Shown: positions 1 to 5,353 of the stretch, one piece after another
Numbering within the stretch: the first letter of the stretch is position 1
Layout: each line of letters opens with the position of its first letter
DNA from: Thermococcus sp.
GTDB lineage: Archaea; Methanobacteriota_B; Thermococci; Thermococcales; Thermococcaceae
Length of the DNA stretch: 9,664 bases
NCBI GenBank assembly: GCA_027062125.1
Contig: JAMOTW010000056.1
Span: 1 to 9,664, forward strand
Direction of reading: 5' to 3'
The notes under the pieces: model-generated
What the model was told of the DNA's origin: nothing
The model's input: only the letters and a program-made list of their open reading frames with translations
The model's database searches: none
Translations under genes and position numbers: made by a program

Positions 1-444
1 GACGGCAGCACCGAGAAAGGCGGACAGAATGAAGAGGGCCATTGCCGGGGCCGTCCAGGGTGCGGGAAGGTAACCCGCGCTCCTCACGAGGTAGAGGCCG
101 GCAAGGGACGTCAGGAGCCAGAAGAGGGGGAGCGAAACTCCAAGCCAATCGGGGCCCCTCGGAGAGGCCATCTGATCCACCAGACCTATCAGGGAGCCAG
201 CAACTCCAATGCCAAAGTAGATGAGGGGAGCCCGTTCGCCCACCCTACCTCCCGAGAGGGACCATAGGGCCAAAACGCCCAGTAGGGGGTAGATGAAAAC
301 GAAAGCAGGTTCTATATAAACGAACTTCGGCGGGAGAGGCCTCGTCAAAGGGATTATCATCATGCCCAGCCCCAATCCAAAGGAGACGAGGTTAACGAGC
401 GCCTGAAGGGTGAAGACCACGACCAAGAGTTTATCCTCGCCCAT
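1..444 (-). CDS. Small multi-pass membrane protein, C terminus cut by window edge
   Basis: I do not recognise this family. The frame reads from ATG at 444 with no stop down to base 1, giving 148 codons. The protein is very hydrophobic, with about four or five membrane segments (near residues 6-32, 46-62, 73-90, 101-120 and 130-148), so it should sit in the cytoplasmic membrane. It resembles the gene just upstream (448-900): both have LQALxN near residue 14, a second segment ending in GVL, a YFxIG segment, and an LxSLAG segment. If it matches that 150-residue partner, only a few residues are missing. The start follows the upstream stop by three bases (TGAGCTATG), and GGTGA overlapping that stop can serve as the ribosome-binding site, so the two genes are co-transcribed and probably translationally coupled. 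It has no catalytic motif, and the function is unknown. Confidence 0.75.
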   Translation of the reverse strand, partial: MGEDKLLVVVFTLQALVNLVSFGLGLGMMIIPLTRPLPPKFVYIEPAFVFIYPLLGVLALWSLSGGRVGERAPLIYFGIGVAGSLIGLVDQMASPRGPDWLGVSLPLFWLLTSLAGLYLVRSAGYLPAPWTAPAMALFILSAFLGAAV

Positions 445-447
445 AGC

Positions 448-900
448 TCACCACTCCGCGGTTAATGCACTTATTACCCCCGAGAGGGCCGTCATGAACA
501 TAAGGGCAATCGAGACGAGCCTGTTCAGCTCTCCAACCCGTCCCCTAAGCCCCACCATACCAGCCAGCGAGAGGAGCGCCCAGAGCCCCACCACCACGAA
601 CAGGAGCGGGGTATCGTAATCACCGGTTCTCAGGGAGGAGATGAGCCCGATCGAGAAGTAGGCGCATCCAAAAAGCTTTGCCCTGCCAGGATGGGAGGAG
701 ATGCCCGAGTAGTAGCGGTGGAGAACCCCAAGGGAGAAGTAGCCGAGGATCATAACGGGAAGGAGCGGGGGAAAACGGCCGACCTGAGAACCCGGAAGAA
801 CCGCGAGGAGTAGAACCGCTGGGATGCCGTAGAAGGGGACGTTGATCAGCGCCTGCAGGCCAACGCACACGGCCGGGACGTAGGACTTCCATCTGGGCAT
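448..900 (-). CDS. Small multi-pass membrane protein, paralog of its downstream neighbour
   Basis: This is a 150-residue hydrophobic protein of unrecognised family with four or five predicted membrane spans (roughly 7-34, 46-62, 75-92, 97-118 and 127-147). It has no charged catalytic cluster. It shares with the next gene (1-444) the LQALIN segment in the first span, the LGVL end of the second, the YFSIG segment and the LSLAG segment, so the pair probably arose by tandem duplication. The ATG at 900 is preceded by no Shine-Dalgarno sequence, but a strong TATA box (CTTATATACC, 921-930) is centred about 26 nt upstream. Transcription would therefore start at or next to the ATG, making the message leaderless. 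The stop overlaps the ribosome-binding region of the downstream gene, consistent with a two-gene operon. The function is unknown; a membrane-complex subunit is only a guess. Confidence 0.8.
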   Translation of the reverse strand: MPRWKSYVPAVCVGLQALINVPFYGIPAVLLLAVLPGSQVGRFPPLLPVMILGYFSLGVLHRYYSGISSHPGRAKLFGCAYFSIGLISSLRTGDYDTPLLFVVVGLWALLSLAGMVGLRGRVGELNRLVSIALMFMTALSGVISALTAEW

Positions 901-920
901 GCGAAAAATTACGAGGTCGA

Positions 921-930
921 GGTATATAAG
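921..930 (-). promoter_or_regulatory. TATA box of the membrane-protein pair
   Basis: On the minus strand this reads CTTATATACC, preceded by a purine-rich GAGGAAGG that suits a TFB-recognition element. Its centre is about 26 nt before the ATG at 900. There is no GGTG-type sequence between the box and the start, so a leaderless transcript is the simplest reading. It lies in the 40-base gap after the CxxCxxCC gene. Confidence 0.75.
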
Positions 931-940
931 CCTTCCTCAA

Positions 941-1453
941 TCAACCGAGTTCGTTGAGGAGCCTGGCAAAGCCGTCCATATCCGTCCTCTCAAACTCCCT
1001 CTCAAACTCCAGGCCGAACTCCGCTATCTCCTCCGGGCTTATCGTGGTTTCAGCCTCTTCCGCGTTTATACCGGGACAGCTCCCGTCGTAGTAGAGCCAG
1101 AGTTTTTCGCCTTTGTACTCAAAGGGCTTCTCTCCCTCGACGCCGAGCGGCTTCCTCGAAACCATGAAGGGGTAGATCCTGCAGATTATCGGGTTGGCGT
1201 CGTGGATGGTGCATTTCCCCGTCTCAGGGTCGTGGAAGACGCAGCCGAGGTCCCACTCCCTAACTGACAGGACGAAGCGTATTTGACCGCCCTCAATGGA
1301 GAACGTCATGAAATCTTGGGGATCGTAGCCCTTTCTGGTGATTCTCTTTATGTCCTTCAGCGTCAGGTAGATGTGCCGTCCCCTGCAGCAGTCGAGGCAG
1401 TATAGGCACCTGAACTTCACGGGCTCTGTGAAGGGTTTCGGTTTGAAGCGCAT
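941..1453 (-). CDS. YkgJ-family CxxCxxCC metal-cluster protein
   Basis: This is a 170-residue soluble protein of the YkgJ/CxxCxxCC family (Pfam UPF0153 group), whose members are thought to bind zinc or an iron-sulfur cluster and mostly lack a proven function. The N-terminal motif is Cys16-x2-Cys19-x2-Cys22-Cys23. The second half of the signature follows as Cys71, Cys81 and Cys91 in the pattern GC-F-(x6)-KC-IH-(x5)-ICRIYPF, where the family usually has C-I-Y-x-RP-x-CR-x-FPF. A further Cys126 sits in SCPG. There is no signal peptide or membrane span, so it should be cytoplasmic. The ATG at 1453 has no ribosome-binding site, but a TATA element (1474-1485) lies about 25 nt upstream, so the message is probably leaderless and has its own promoter. 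The flanking membrane proteins give no clear functional link. The family call is secure; the biochemical role is not. Confidence 0.9.
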   Translation of the reverse strand: MRFKPKPFTEPVKFRCLYCLDCCRGRHIYLTLKDIKRITRKGYDPQDFMTFSIEGGQIRFVLSVREWDLGCVFHDPETGKCTIHDANPIICRIYPFMVSRKPLGVEGEKPFEYKGEKLWLYYDGSCPGINAEEAETTISPEEIAEFGLEFEREFERTDMDGFARLLNELG

Positions 1454-1473
1454 GAAAAAAGTTACGGAAGCCC

Positions 1474-1485
1474 TTAAAAGGGTTT
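1474..1485 (-). promoter_or_regulatory. BRE/TATA element of the CxxCxxCC gene
   Basis: The minus strand reads AAACCCTTTTAA, a TFB-recognition element plus TATA box centred about 24 nt before the ATG at 1453. The same 12 bases occur in the elp3 promoter (4536-4547). The element overlaps the stop codon of the upstream gene (1484-1486), so the gap is used as a promoter rather than as a simple operon junction. Confidence 0.65.
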
Positions 1486-2026
1486 AGTCCCTAGGATAGG
1501 CGACCTTGAACGCTCCCCAGTCGGTCTTTTCCCCGTAGGTCACCGTGAAGTTGACGAGCTCGTATTTCCCGGGCTTTTCCCCGGGTTTGTAGACTATCAG
1601 GTGATAGCCGCTCTCCGGGTACCAGTAGAAGGAGCTCGTTATGATGAAGAGGTACTTGGAGATGGACGTCTCCCTCGAGCACCTCTCACCTATGGAGTAC
1701 GAGCTCCCGTTCCAGTAGACCACGTCAATGCACCAGCCCTCAGTTTGAAGTTTCAGCTCGACGGAGTTGCCGTAGTTCTCACTCCCCATGAGGATGAGGC
1801 TCCTCTGAAGGTCGACCGCGTTCTCCCAGGTGTGGTTGCCCAGGGTTACGTTCTCGAGGAGCAGTATCTGACCCTTCGGAGCCGCGACGCCGAAGGGAAC
1901 CGGCTTGTGGGTGATTATTGGGCTGAGCAGAAAAAAGAGGGTAACCCCTGCCACTATCGCGACGAAGGCTATGATCTTAAGCGCGGAGGAAGTTTCGTAG
2001 GAGAGCTTTATGGGGCGGAGCTTCAT
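1484..2026 (-). CDS. Membrane-anchored extracytoplasmic protein, tandem paralog A
   Basis: This 180-residue protein belongs to no family I recognise. A short basic N terminus is followed by one membrane span (about residues 15-37) and then a domain of roughly 140 residues that should face outside. That domain has four N-glycosylation sequons (NVT, NHT, NGS, NFT) and two cysteines, Cys99 in GWCID and Cys116 in CSRE, which could form a disulfide. It is a clear paralog of the upstream gene (2036-2605). Shared landmarks in order are SYE, VAAPKG, GWCID, CSRE, YWYxExGY, VNFTVxYG and a final KVA. The ATG at 2026 is five bases after GAGGTG, which overlaps the upstream stop (nine bases between genes), so the pair is one operon and probably translationally coupled. 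The first span could be an uncleaved signal anchor. Function is unknown; a pilin is unlikely because the N terminus is not pilin-like. Confidence 0.88.
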   Translation of the reverse strand: MKLRPIKLSYETSSALKIIAFVAIVAGVTLFFLLSPIITHKPVPFGVAAPKGQILLLENVTLGNHTWENAVDLQRSLILMGSENYGNSVELKLQTEGWCIDVVYWNGSSYSIGERCSRETSISKYLFIITSSFYWYPESGYHLIVYKPGEKPGKYELVNFTVTYGEKTDWGAFKVAYPRD

Positions 2027-2035
2027 AGGGCCACC

Positions 2036-2605
2036 TCAGGACTTTCCAAGTGCGACCTTCAAGGACCCCTCACCTGTGGAACCCCCGTAGACGACCGTGA
2101 AGTTCACGGTTTCATAGTTCTGAACTGCCCCCTCCTTGTGGAGGACGATGATGTAGCCCTGCTCAAGGTACCAGTAGAGTATCTCGTTGGCCTCGTGGGC
2201 GGGCACCCTCCTGAAGATGTACTGGCTGAGCTCCACCTCACGAGAGCAGTTGTACTTGAGTTGCCAGCCGGCCGAGGAGCCTCCCCAGGCCCAGAAGTCG
2301 ATGCACCAGCCTGGGGTCGTCACCTTCATCGCGAGCGCCTCCCCGGCGTCGTCGTTGCCCTTGAGAACGAGGATGTTGTTCCGGGAGTCCATTACGATAG
2401 CATTCGTGTAGCTGACATCGCCTATGGTAAAGTTCCCGGCCATTACTATCCGGCCCTTCGGTGCCGCCACGTCGAAGGGATTGACATCGTGGGCCAGGAG
2501 GGGGTAGTAGACTATCATGAATATGAGTACCCCAAAAGCTATAGCCGCCACGATAACCTTCGCCCTGAAGGAACTCTCGTACGAAATCCGGGGTCTCTTC
2601 ACCAC
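2036..2605 (-). CDS. Membrane-anchored extracytoplasmic protein, tandem paralog B (GTG start)
   Basis: This is a 189-residue paralog of the next gene, with the same plan: short basic N terminus, one membrane span near residues 16-37, and an outside domain with three sequons (NFT, NCS, NFT) and two cysteines (Cys101 in GWCID, Cys120 in CSRE). The frame stays open up to an ATG at 2704, but I place the start at GTG 2605 for three reasons. GAGGTG (2612-2617) lies six bases before it. A TATA box (2639-2647) is centred about 38 bases before it, so transcription would begin right at the GAGGTG. The N terminus then aligns with the paralog (VKRPRISYE against KLRPIKLSYE). A second GTG at 2602 is also possible. 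It is the first gene of the two-gene operon. The family is unrecognised and no enzymatic motif is seen; an envelope or surface role is inferred from topology only. Confidence 0.86.
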   Translation of the reverse strand: MVKRPRISYESSFRAKVIVAAIAFGVLIFMIVYYPLLAHDVNPFDVAAPKGRIVMAGNFTIGDVSYTNAIVMDSRNNILVLKGNDDAGEALAMKVTTPGWCIDFWAWGGSSAGWQLKYNCSREVELSQYIFRRVPAHEANEILYWYLEQGYIIVLHKEGAVQNYETVNFTVVYGGSTGEGSLKVALGKS

Positions 2606-2611
2606 GGGGTG

Positions 2612-2617
2612 CACCTC
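2612..2617 (-). promoter_or_regulatory. Shine-Dalgarno that decides the GTG start at 2605
   Basis: The minus strand reads GAGGTG, then six bases, then GTG GTG. The same GAGGTG with 5-6 base spacing precedes the starts at 2026, 4501 and 4601, which supports this internal GTG over the ATG at 2704. Confidence 0.75.
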
Positions 2618-2638
2618 AGTCCACACTTGTTCACCGGT

Positions 2639-2647
2639 GTTTAAAAG
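2639..2647 (-). promoter_or_regulatory. TATA box of the extracytoplasmic paralog operon
   Basis: The minus strand reads CTTTTAAAC. With the usual spacing of about 25 nt, transcription would start near 2618, immediately before the GAGGTG at 2612-2617, giving a leader of roughly 13 nt. Confidence 0.65.
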
Positions 2648-2654
2648 ATTTACT

Positions 2655-2724
2655 GAAAAGAAAAACTTTTTCGCAGGGCGATAGGAAGCAGGCCCTTTCC
2701 CCAAAGGACGACTTCAAAAAGAAA
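2655..2724 (-). terminator. T-rich termination region after elp3
   Basis: Two T-tracts follow the elp3 stop on the minus strand: TTTCTTTTT (2716-2724), four bases after the stop, and TTTTTCTTTTC (2655-2665). The second overlaps a small palindrome, GAAAAA-C-TTTTTC (2660-2672). Archaeal intrinsic termination mainly needs such T-runs. The tracts separate elp3 from the promoter of the next operon. Confidence 0.55.
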
Positions 2725-2728
2725 GAGG

Positions 2729-4501
2729 TCACGTGTTGAGGTGGGCATCGAACTTCCCTTCCCGCTCGAAGTCAGCGTAGCCCTTATCGAGCCGCTTTGC
2801 CACATAAGGCCCGTTCTTCCGGTAGCCGAACTTCCGGTAGTAGTTCCTGACCCCGACGCCGCTTATGACGAGCATCTTCTTGACATCAAACTCCTCCCTC
2901 GCTATTCTCTCGGCCTCCGCAAGGAGCTCCCTTCCGTAACCGCGGTGCTGCCACTCGTAGCGGGGCTTTCCGCCGATGGGGACGAGAGGCCCGTACACGT
3001 GGAGTTCCCTGACTATAGCGGAGGGACAGCAGTTTATCTCCCCCCTGTGGGCCTTCTCGCTCGGAATTCTGAGGCGGAGGAAGCCTATGATGATGTCGTT
3101 CTTAACGTCCTCGAAGCTGAGGAAAATCTCCCTTCCCCCAGCCGCCTCGTAGTCCTCGCGGAGGAGTTTGATATGTTCGATCTCTGGCTGAACCCCGAAC
3201 TTCTCCATCATGTGGCCGACTTCCCTAAATCTAATCTCCCTCGGCCTTATGCCGCGCTTTACGAGTTCATTGAAGACGAGCTGGCCCAGATTGGAGTGCT
3301 TGACGCCGTCAACGATGAGCTGAACAGGTATGTCGCGCTGGATCCTCATCACACGAACCCACTTGGGGAAGAACTTGTATGCCTCAACGAGAAGCTCAAC
3401 GGCCTCTTCCGTACGGTAAGGGCGGTATTTGCCCTCCTTCCACCAGTGGTAGAGGGGAGCATCGGCGGTAACCAGGGTGGGGTACACCTTCAGCATGTCC
3501 GGGCGGAAGCGGGGATCCTCGAAAATCGCCTTGAAAGTGTAGAGGTCACGCTCAAAGTTGCTCCCCGGCAGGCCGGGCATTATGTGGTAGTTGATTTTAA
3601 GCCCCGCGTCGCGGAGGAGCTGTGTAGCTTTAACTATCTCCTCGACGCCGTGACCGCGCCTCGTCCTCTCGTGGATGAAGTTGAAAACTGTCTGGACGCC
3701 GAGCTCAACCCTCGTCGTTCCGAGCTTCAGCATCCTGTCTATGTGCCTCTCGAAGGCCCAGTCCGGGCGGGTTTCAATGGTCAAGCCGACCATCCTGACC
3801 TTAGCCCTCTCGTTCTTTCTCTGCTCGTCCTCGAGGTAGTAGTAGGGCTTCGAGTGGGTTTTCTCCCAGGCCTCCTTGAACTTCGAGTCCTCATCAAAGA
3901 CTGACTCATCCTTCTTCACTATCAGCCTGACGAGCTTCTCCTCAAGGTTCTCTATATCCTTGAAGTGCGGGAAGTCGTTCATCGCCTTGAAGGCGCACTT
4001 GACGAACCACTCCTGGTAGTCCAGATCCACGGCCGGGAAGGTGCCGCCCTGGATTATGACCTCCACCTTGTCCACGTCGTGCCCTATGTCGGTGAGCTGC
4101 TTTAGCCTGCGCATCATGATGATGTAGGGGTGGTAGGCGCTCTGAACGGCCCTCAGGGCTGATGGTTCCTTTCCCGTGTAGCTCTGGGGGGAGCCGACGC
4201 TCGGTCCCCCTGGACAGTAGATGCAGCGCCCGTGCGGACAGGGGAAGGGTTTGGTCATCATGGCAACCACGGCGACGCCGCTTATCGTTCTCGTCGGCTT
4301 TCTCCTGAGCAGGTCCCTGAACTCCTCCCGCTTATCCTCCGGGATGGCCTTGAGGATGTCCGAGTTACCGGGAATCTTTGAGAGATGATACTTCCTGGAT
4401 ACGGCTATCTTGTACCTGTTGAGCTCCTCACGGCTCTTTATCTCGCCTTCCATGACGGCCCTCGCGAGTTCCTCGACGGCCTTTCGGAAATCCTCACCCA
4501 T
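2729..4501 (-). CDS. elp3: Elp3: tRNA U34 carboxymethyluridine synthase (radical SAM / acetyltransferase)
   Basis: This 590-residue protein is the archaeal stand-alone Elp3. Family members use S-adenosylmethionine and acetyl-CoA to start the carboxymethyl-type modification of wobble uridine 34 in tRNA; archaea lack the other Elongator subunits. A basic N-terminal region (about 1-75), which binds tRNA in the family, leads into the radical SAM domain with cluster ligands Cys88, Cys93 and Cys96 (CPHGRCIYCPGG), then IIQGGTFPA and the TIETRPDW strand. The C-terminal acetyltransferase domain (about 440-590) has CPSAIVRELHVYG, the acetyl-CoA loop QHRGYGRELL starting at Gln518, and the NYYRKFGY motif near 553-560. 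Length is normal and no key residue is missing. The ATG at 4501 follows GAGGTG by five bases, and the TATA box is at 4534-4541, giving a leader of about 11 nt. It is transcribed alone, divergently from the Nif3-like gene. It is not an older-style histone acetyltransferase. Confidence 0.97.
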   Translation of the reverse strand: MGEDFRKAVEELARAVMEGEIKSREELNRYKIAVSRKYHLSKIPGNSDILKAIPEDKREEFRDLLRRKPTRTISGVAVVAMMTKPFPCPHGRCIYCPGGPSVGSPQSYTGKEPSALRAVQSAYHPYIIMMRRLKQLTDIGHDVDKVEVIIQGGTFPAVDLDYQEWFVKCAFKAMNDFPHFKDIENLEEKLVRLIVKKDESVFDEDSKFKEAWEKTHSKPYYYLEDEQRKNERAKVRMVGLTIETRPDWAFERHIDRMLKLGTTRVELGVQTVFNFIHERTRRGHGVEEIVKATQLLRDAGLKINYHIMPGLPGSNFERDLYTFKAIFEDPRFRPDMLKVYPTLVTADAPLYHWWKEGKYRPYRTEEAVELLVEAYKFFPKWVRVMRIQRDIPVQLIVDGVKHSNLGQLVFNELVKRGIRPREIRFREVGHMMEKFGVQPEIEHIKLLREDYEAAGGREIFLSFEDVKNDIIIGFLRLRIPSEKAHRGEINCCPSAIVRELHVYGPLVPIGGKPRYEWQHRGYGRELLAEAERIAREEFDVKKMLVISGVGVRNYYRKFGYRKNGPYVAKRLDKGYADFEREGKFDAHLNT

Positions 4502-4533
4502 CTCAACACCTCTCGGCTGGAGTTGAGGCTCGG

Positions 4534-4541
4534 TTTTAAAA
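4534..4541. promoter_or_regulatory. Symmetric TATA box shared by elp3 and the Nif3-like gene
   Basis: TTTTAAAA reads the same on both strands. Leftward, a start about 25 nt away falls near 4512, directly at the elp3 Shine-Dalgarno (4507-4512), and the upstream AAACCC fits a TFB-recognition element. Rightward, the predicted start is near 4562, giving the Nif3-like gene a leader of about 38 nt and placing the start inside the palindromic repeat. The leftward assignment is the firmer; rightward use is inferred because no better box is seen. Confidence 0.55.
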
Positions 4542-4555
4542 GGGTTTGCCGGGCA

Positions 4556-4588
4556 TATTCAGTTAGTGAATAATTCACCAAGTGAATA
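4556..4588. promoter_or_regulatory. Tandem 16-bp palindromic repeat, putative operator
   Basis: Two head-to-tail copies of a palindrome are seen: ATTCAGTTAGTGAATA (4557-4572) and ATTCACCAAGTGAATA (4573-4588), identical at 13 of 16 bases, each with inverted arms ATTCA-N5-TGAAT. Copy 1 extends to TATTCA-N5-TGAATA; copy 2 can also be read as ATTCAC-CAA-GTGAAT. Half-sites of the same orientation are exactly 16 bp apart. The array lies between the TATA box and the Shine-Dalgarno (4590-4595) of the Nif3-like gene, where a bound protein would block transcription of that gene. The 6-N5-6 layout is like that of known Thermococcales regulator sites such as the TrmB/Tgr-type TATCAC-N5-GTGATA, but the half-site differs. 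The regulator is unknown. Confidence 0.6.
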
Positions 4589-4600
4589 CGAGGTGGGAGA

Positions 4601-5353
4601 ATGAACCGTGACGAGCTCGTTGCTTTCCTCGATGAATATCTCAACATCCTCGCCTATCCAGACAAGTCGAGCAACGGCCTCCAGGTGGAGGGGAAGGCGG
4701 AGGTCAAGAGGGTAGCGTTTGCAGTCGATACAACGCTAAGAACAATCGAGAGGGCTGCAAAAGCAGGCGCCGATATGATGGTCGTCCACCACGGCATGAT
4801 ATGGGGCGGCCTCGGCTACATCACAGGGATACACTACAGACGCCTTAAGGCCCTCATGGAGAGCGGGATAAACCTCTACGCCGCCCACCTGCCCCTGGAT
4901 GCGCACCCAGAGGTCGGCAACAACGTCGAGCTGCTCCGCCTCCTGAGCATTGAGCCCCGGGGACCCTTCGGCGAGTACAGGGGGCTGAGCGTGGGCTTCT
5001 ATGGGGAGTTCTCCAAGCCGCAGCCCATCGAGAAGGTGGCGCAGATCATCGCCGAGAGGCTCGACACCACGGTCAAAACCTACGAGTTCGGAGCGAGGGA
5101 GATAAAAACGGTAGGCACCGTGAGCGGGGCCGGGGCCTTCGCACTTGAGGAGGCGCACAGAAAGGGGATAGACCTGCTCGTAACTGGTGAATTCACCCAC
5201 GCGGATTACCTAACAGCCATCGACCTGCCCCAGAGCGTCCTCGTTGCAGGGCACTACAAGACCGAGACGCTCGGGGTTAAAGCGCTTATGGAGGTCGTGA
5301 GGACAAAGCTCGGGCTGGAAGTCTTCTTCATAGACGAGCCAACCGGGCTCTGA
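4601..5353 (+). CDS. Nif3-like dinuclear metal-centre protein (DUF34)
   Basis: This 250-residue protein belongs to the NIF3/DUF34 family (COG0327), which forms toroidal hexamers carrying two metal ions per subunit. It is nearly universal but of unsettled function; the label GTP cyclohydrolase I type 2 in some databases is not well supported. Metal ligands typical of the family are visible: His63-His64 in VVHHG, His96 and Asp100 in AAHLPLDAH, and His218 with Glu222 near the C terminus in AGHYKTETLG. The N-terminal SSNGLQVEG is also characteristic. Length matches the short archaeal form without the central PII-like insert. The ATG at 4601 follows GAGGTG (4590-4595) by five bases. Upstream lies the tandem palindrome that probably controls it. 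The 3' end overlaps the opposite-strand nuclease-like gene by 26 bp, and a T-tract inside that gene (5368-5378) may end its transcript. Confidence 0.94.
   Translation: MNRDELVAFLDEYLNILAYPDKSSNGLQVEGKAEVKRVAFAVDTTLRTIERAAKAGADMMVVHHGMIWGGLGYITGIHYRRLKALMESGINLYAAHLPLDAHPEVGNNVELLRLLSIEPRGPFGEYRGLSVGFYGEFSKPQPIEKVAQIIAERLDTTVKTYEFGAREIKTVGTVSGAGAFALEEAHRKGIDLLVTGEFTHADYLTAIDLPQSVLVAGHYKTETLGVKALMEVVRTKLGLEVFFIDEPTGL

Noticed and set aside
620..940. A 106-codon minus-strand frame overlapping the 448-900 gene
   Set aside because: It is Pro/Arg/Ser-rich with no domain sense, lies in another frame of the membrane-protein gene, and would cover the TATA box at 921-930.
1471..1482. CCCTT-AA-AAGGG inverted repeat as a possible operator
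   Set aside because: It coincides with the TATA/BRE element at the correct distance from ATG 1453, and its symmetry is explained by the TATA core.
1601..2644. A 347-codon open frame on the plus strand
   Set aside because: It lies antisense to both extracytoplasmic paralogs. Their shared protein landmarks, ribosome-binding sites and promoter show that the minus strand is coding.
2741..3904. A 387-codon open frame on the plus strand
   Set aside because: It is fully antisense to elp3, whose domains are unmistakable; G+C-rich codon usage leaves long false frames on the other strand.
4573..4587. ATTCAC-CAA-GTGAAT as an RNA hairpin or riboswitch before the Nif3-like gene
   Set aside because: A six-pair, A/U-rich stem would not be stable at hyperthermophile growth temperature, and the tandem copy in strict register fits a DNA-binding site better.
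4556..4588. The two repeats as the start of a CRISPR array
   Set aside because: The units are only 16 bp, palindromic and directly abutting, with no spacers.
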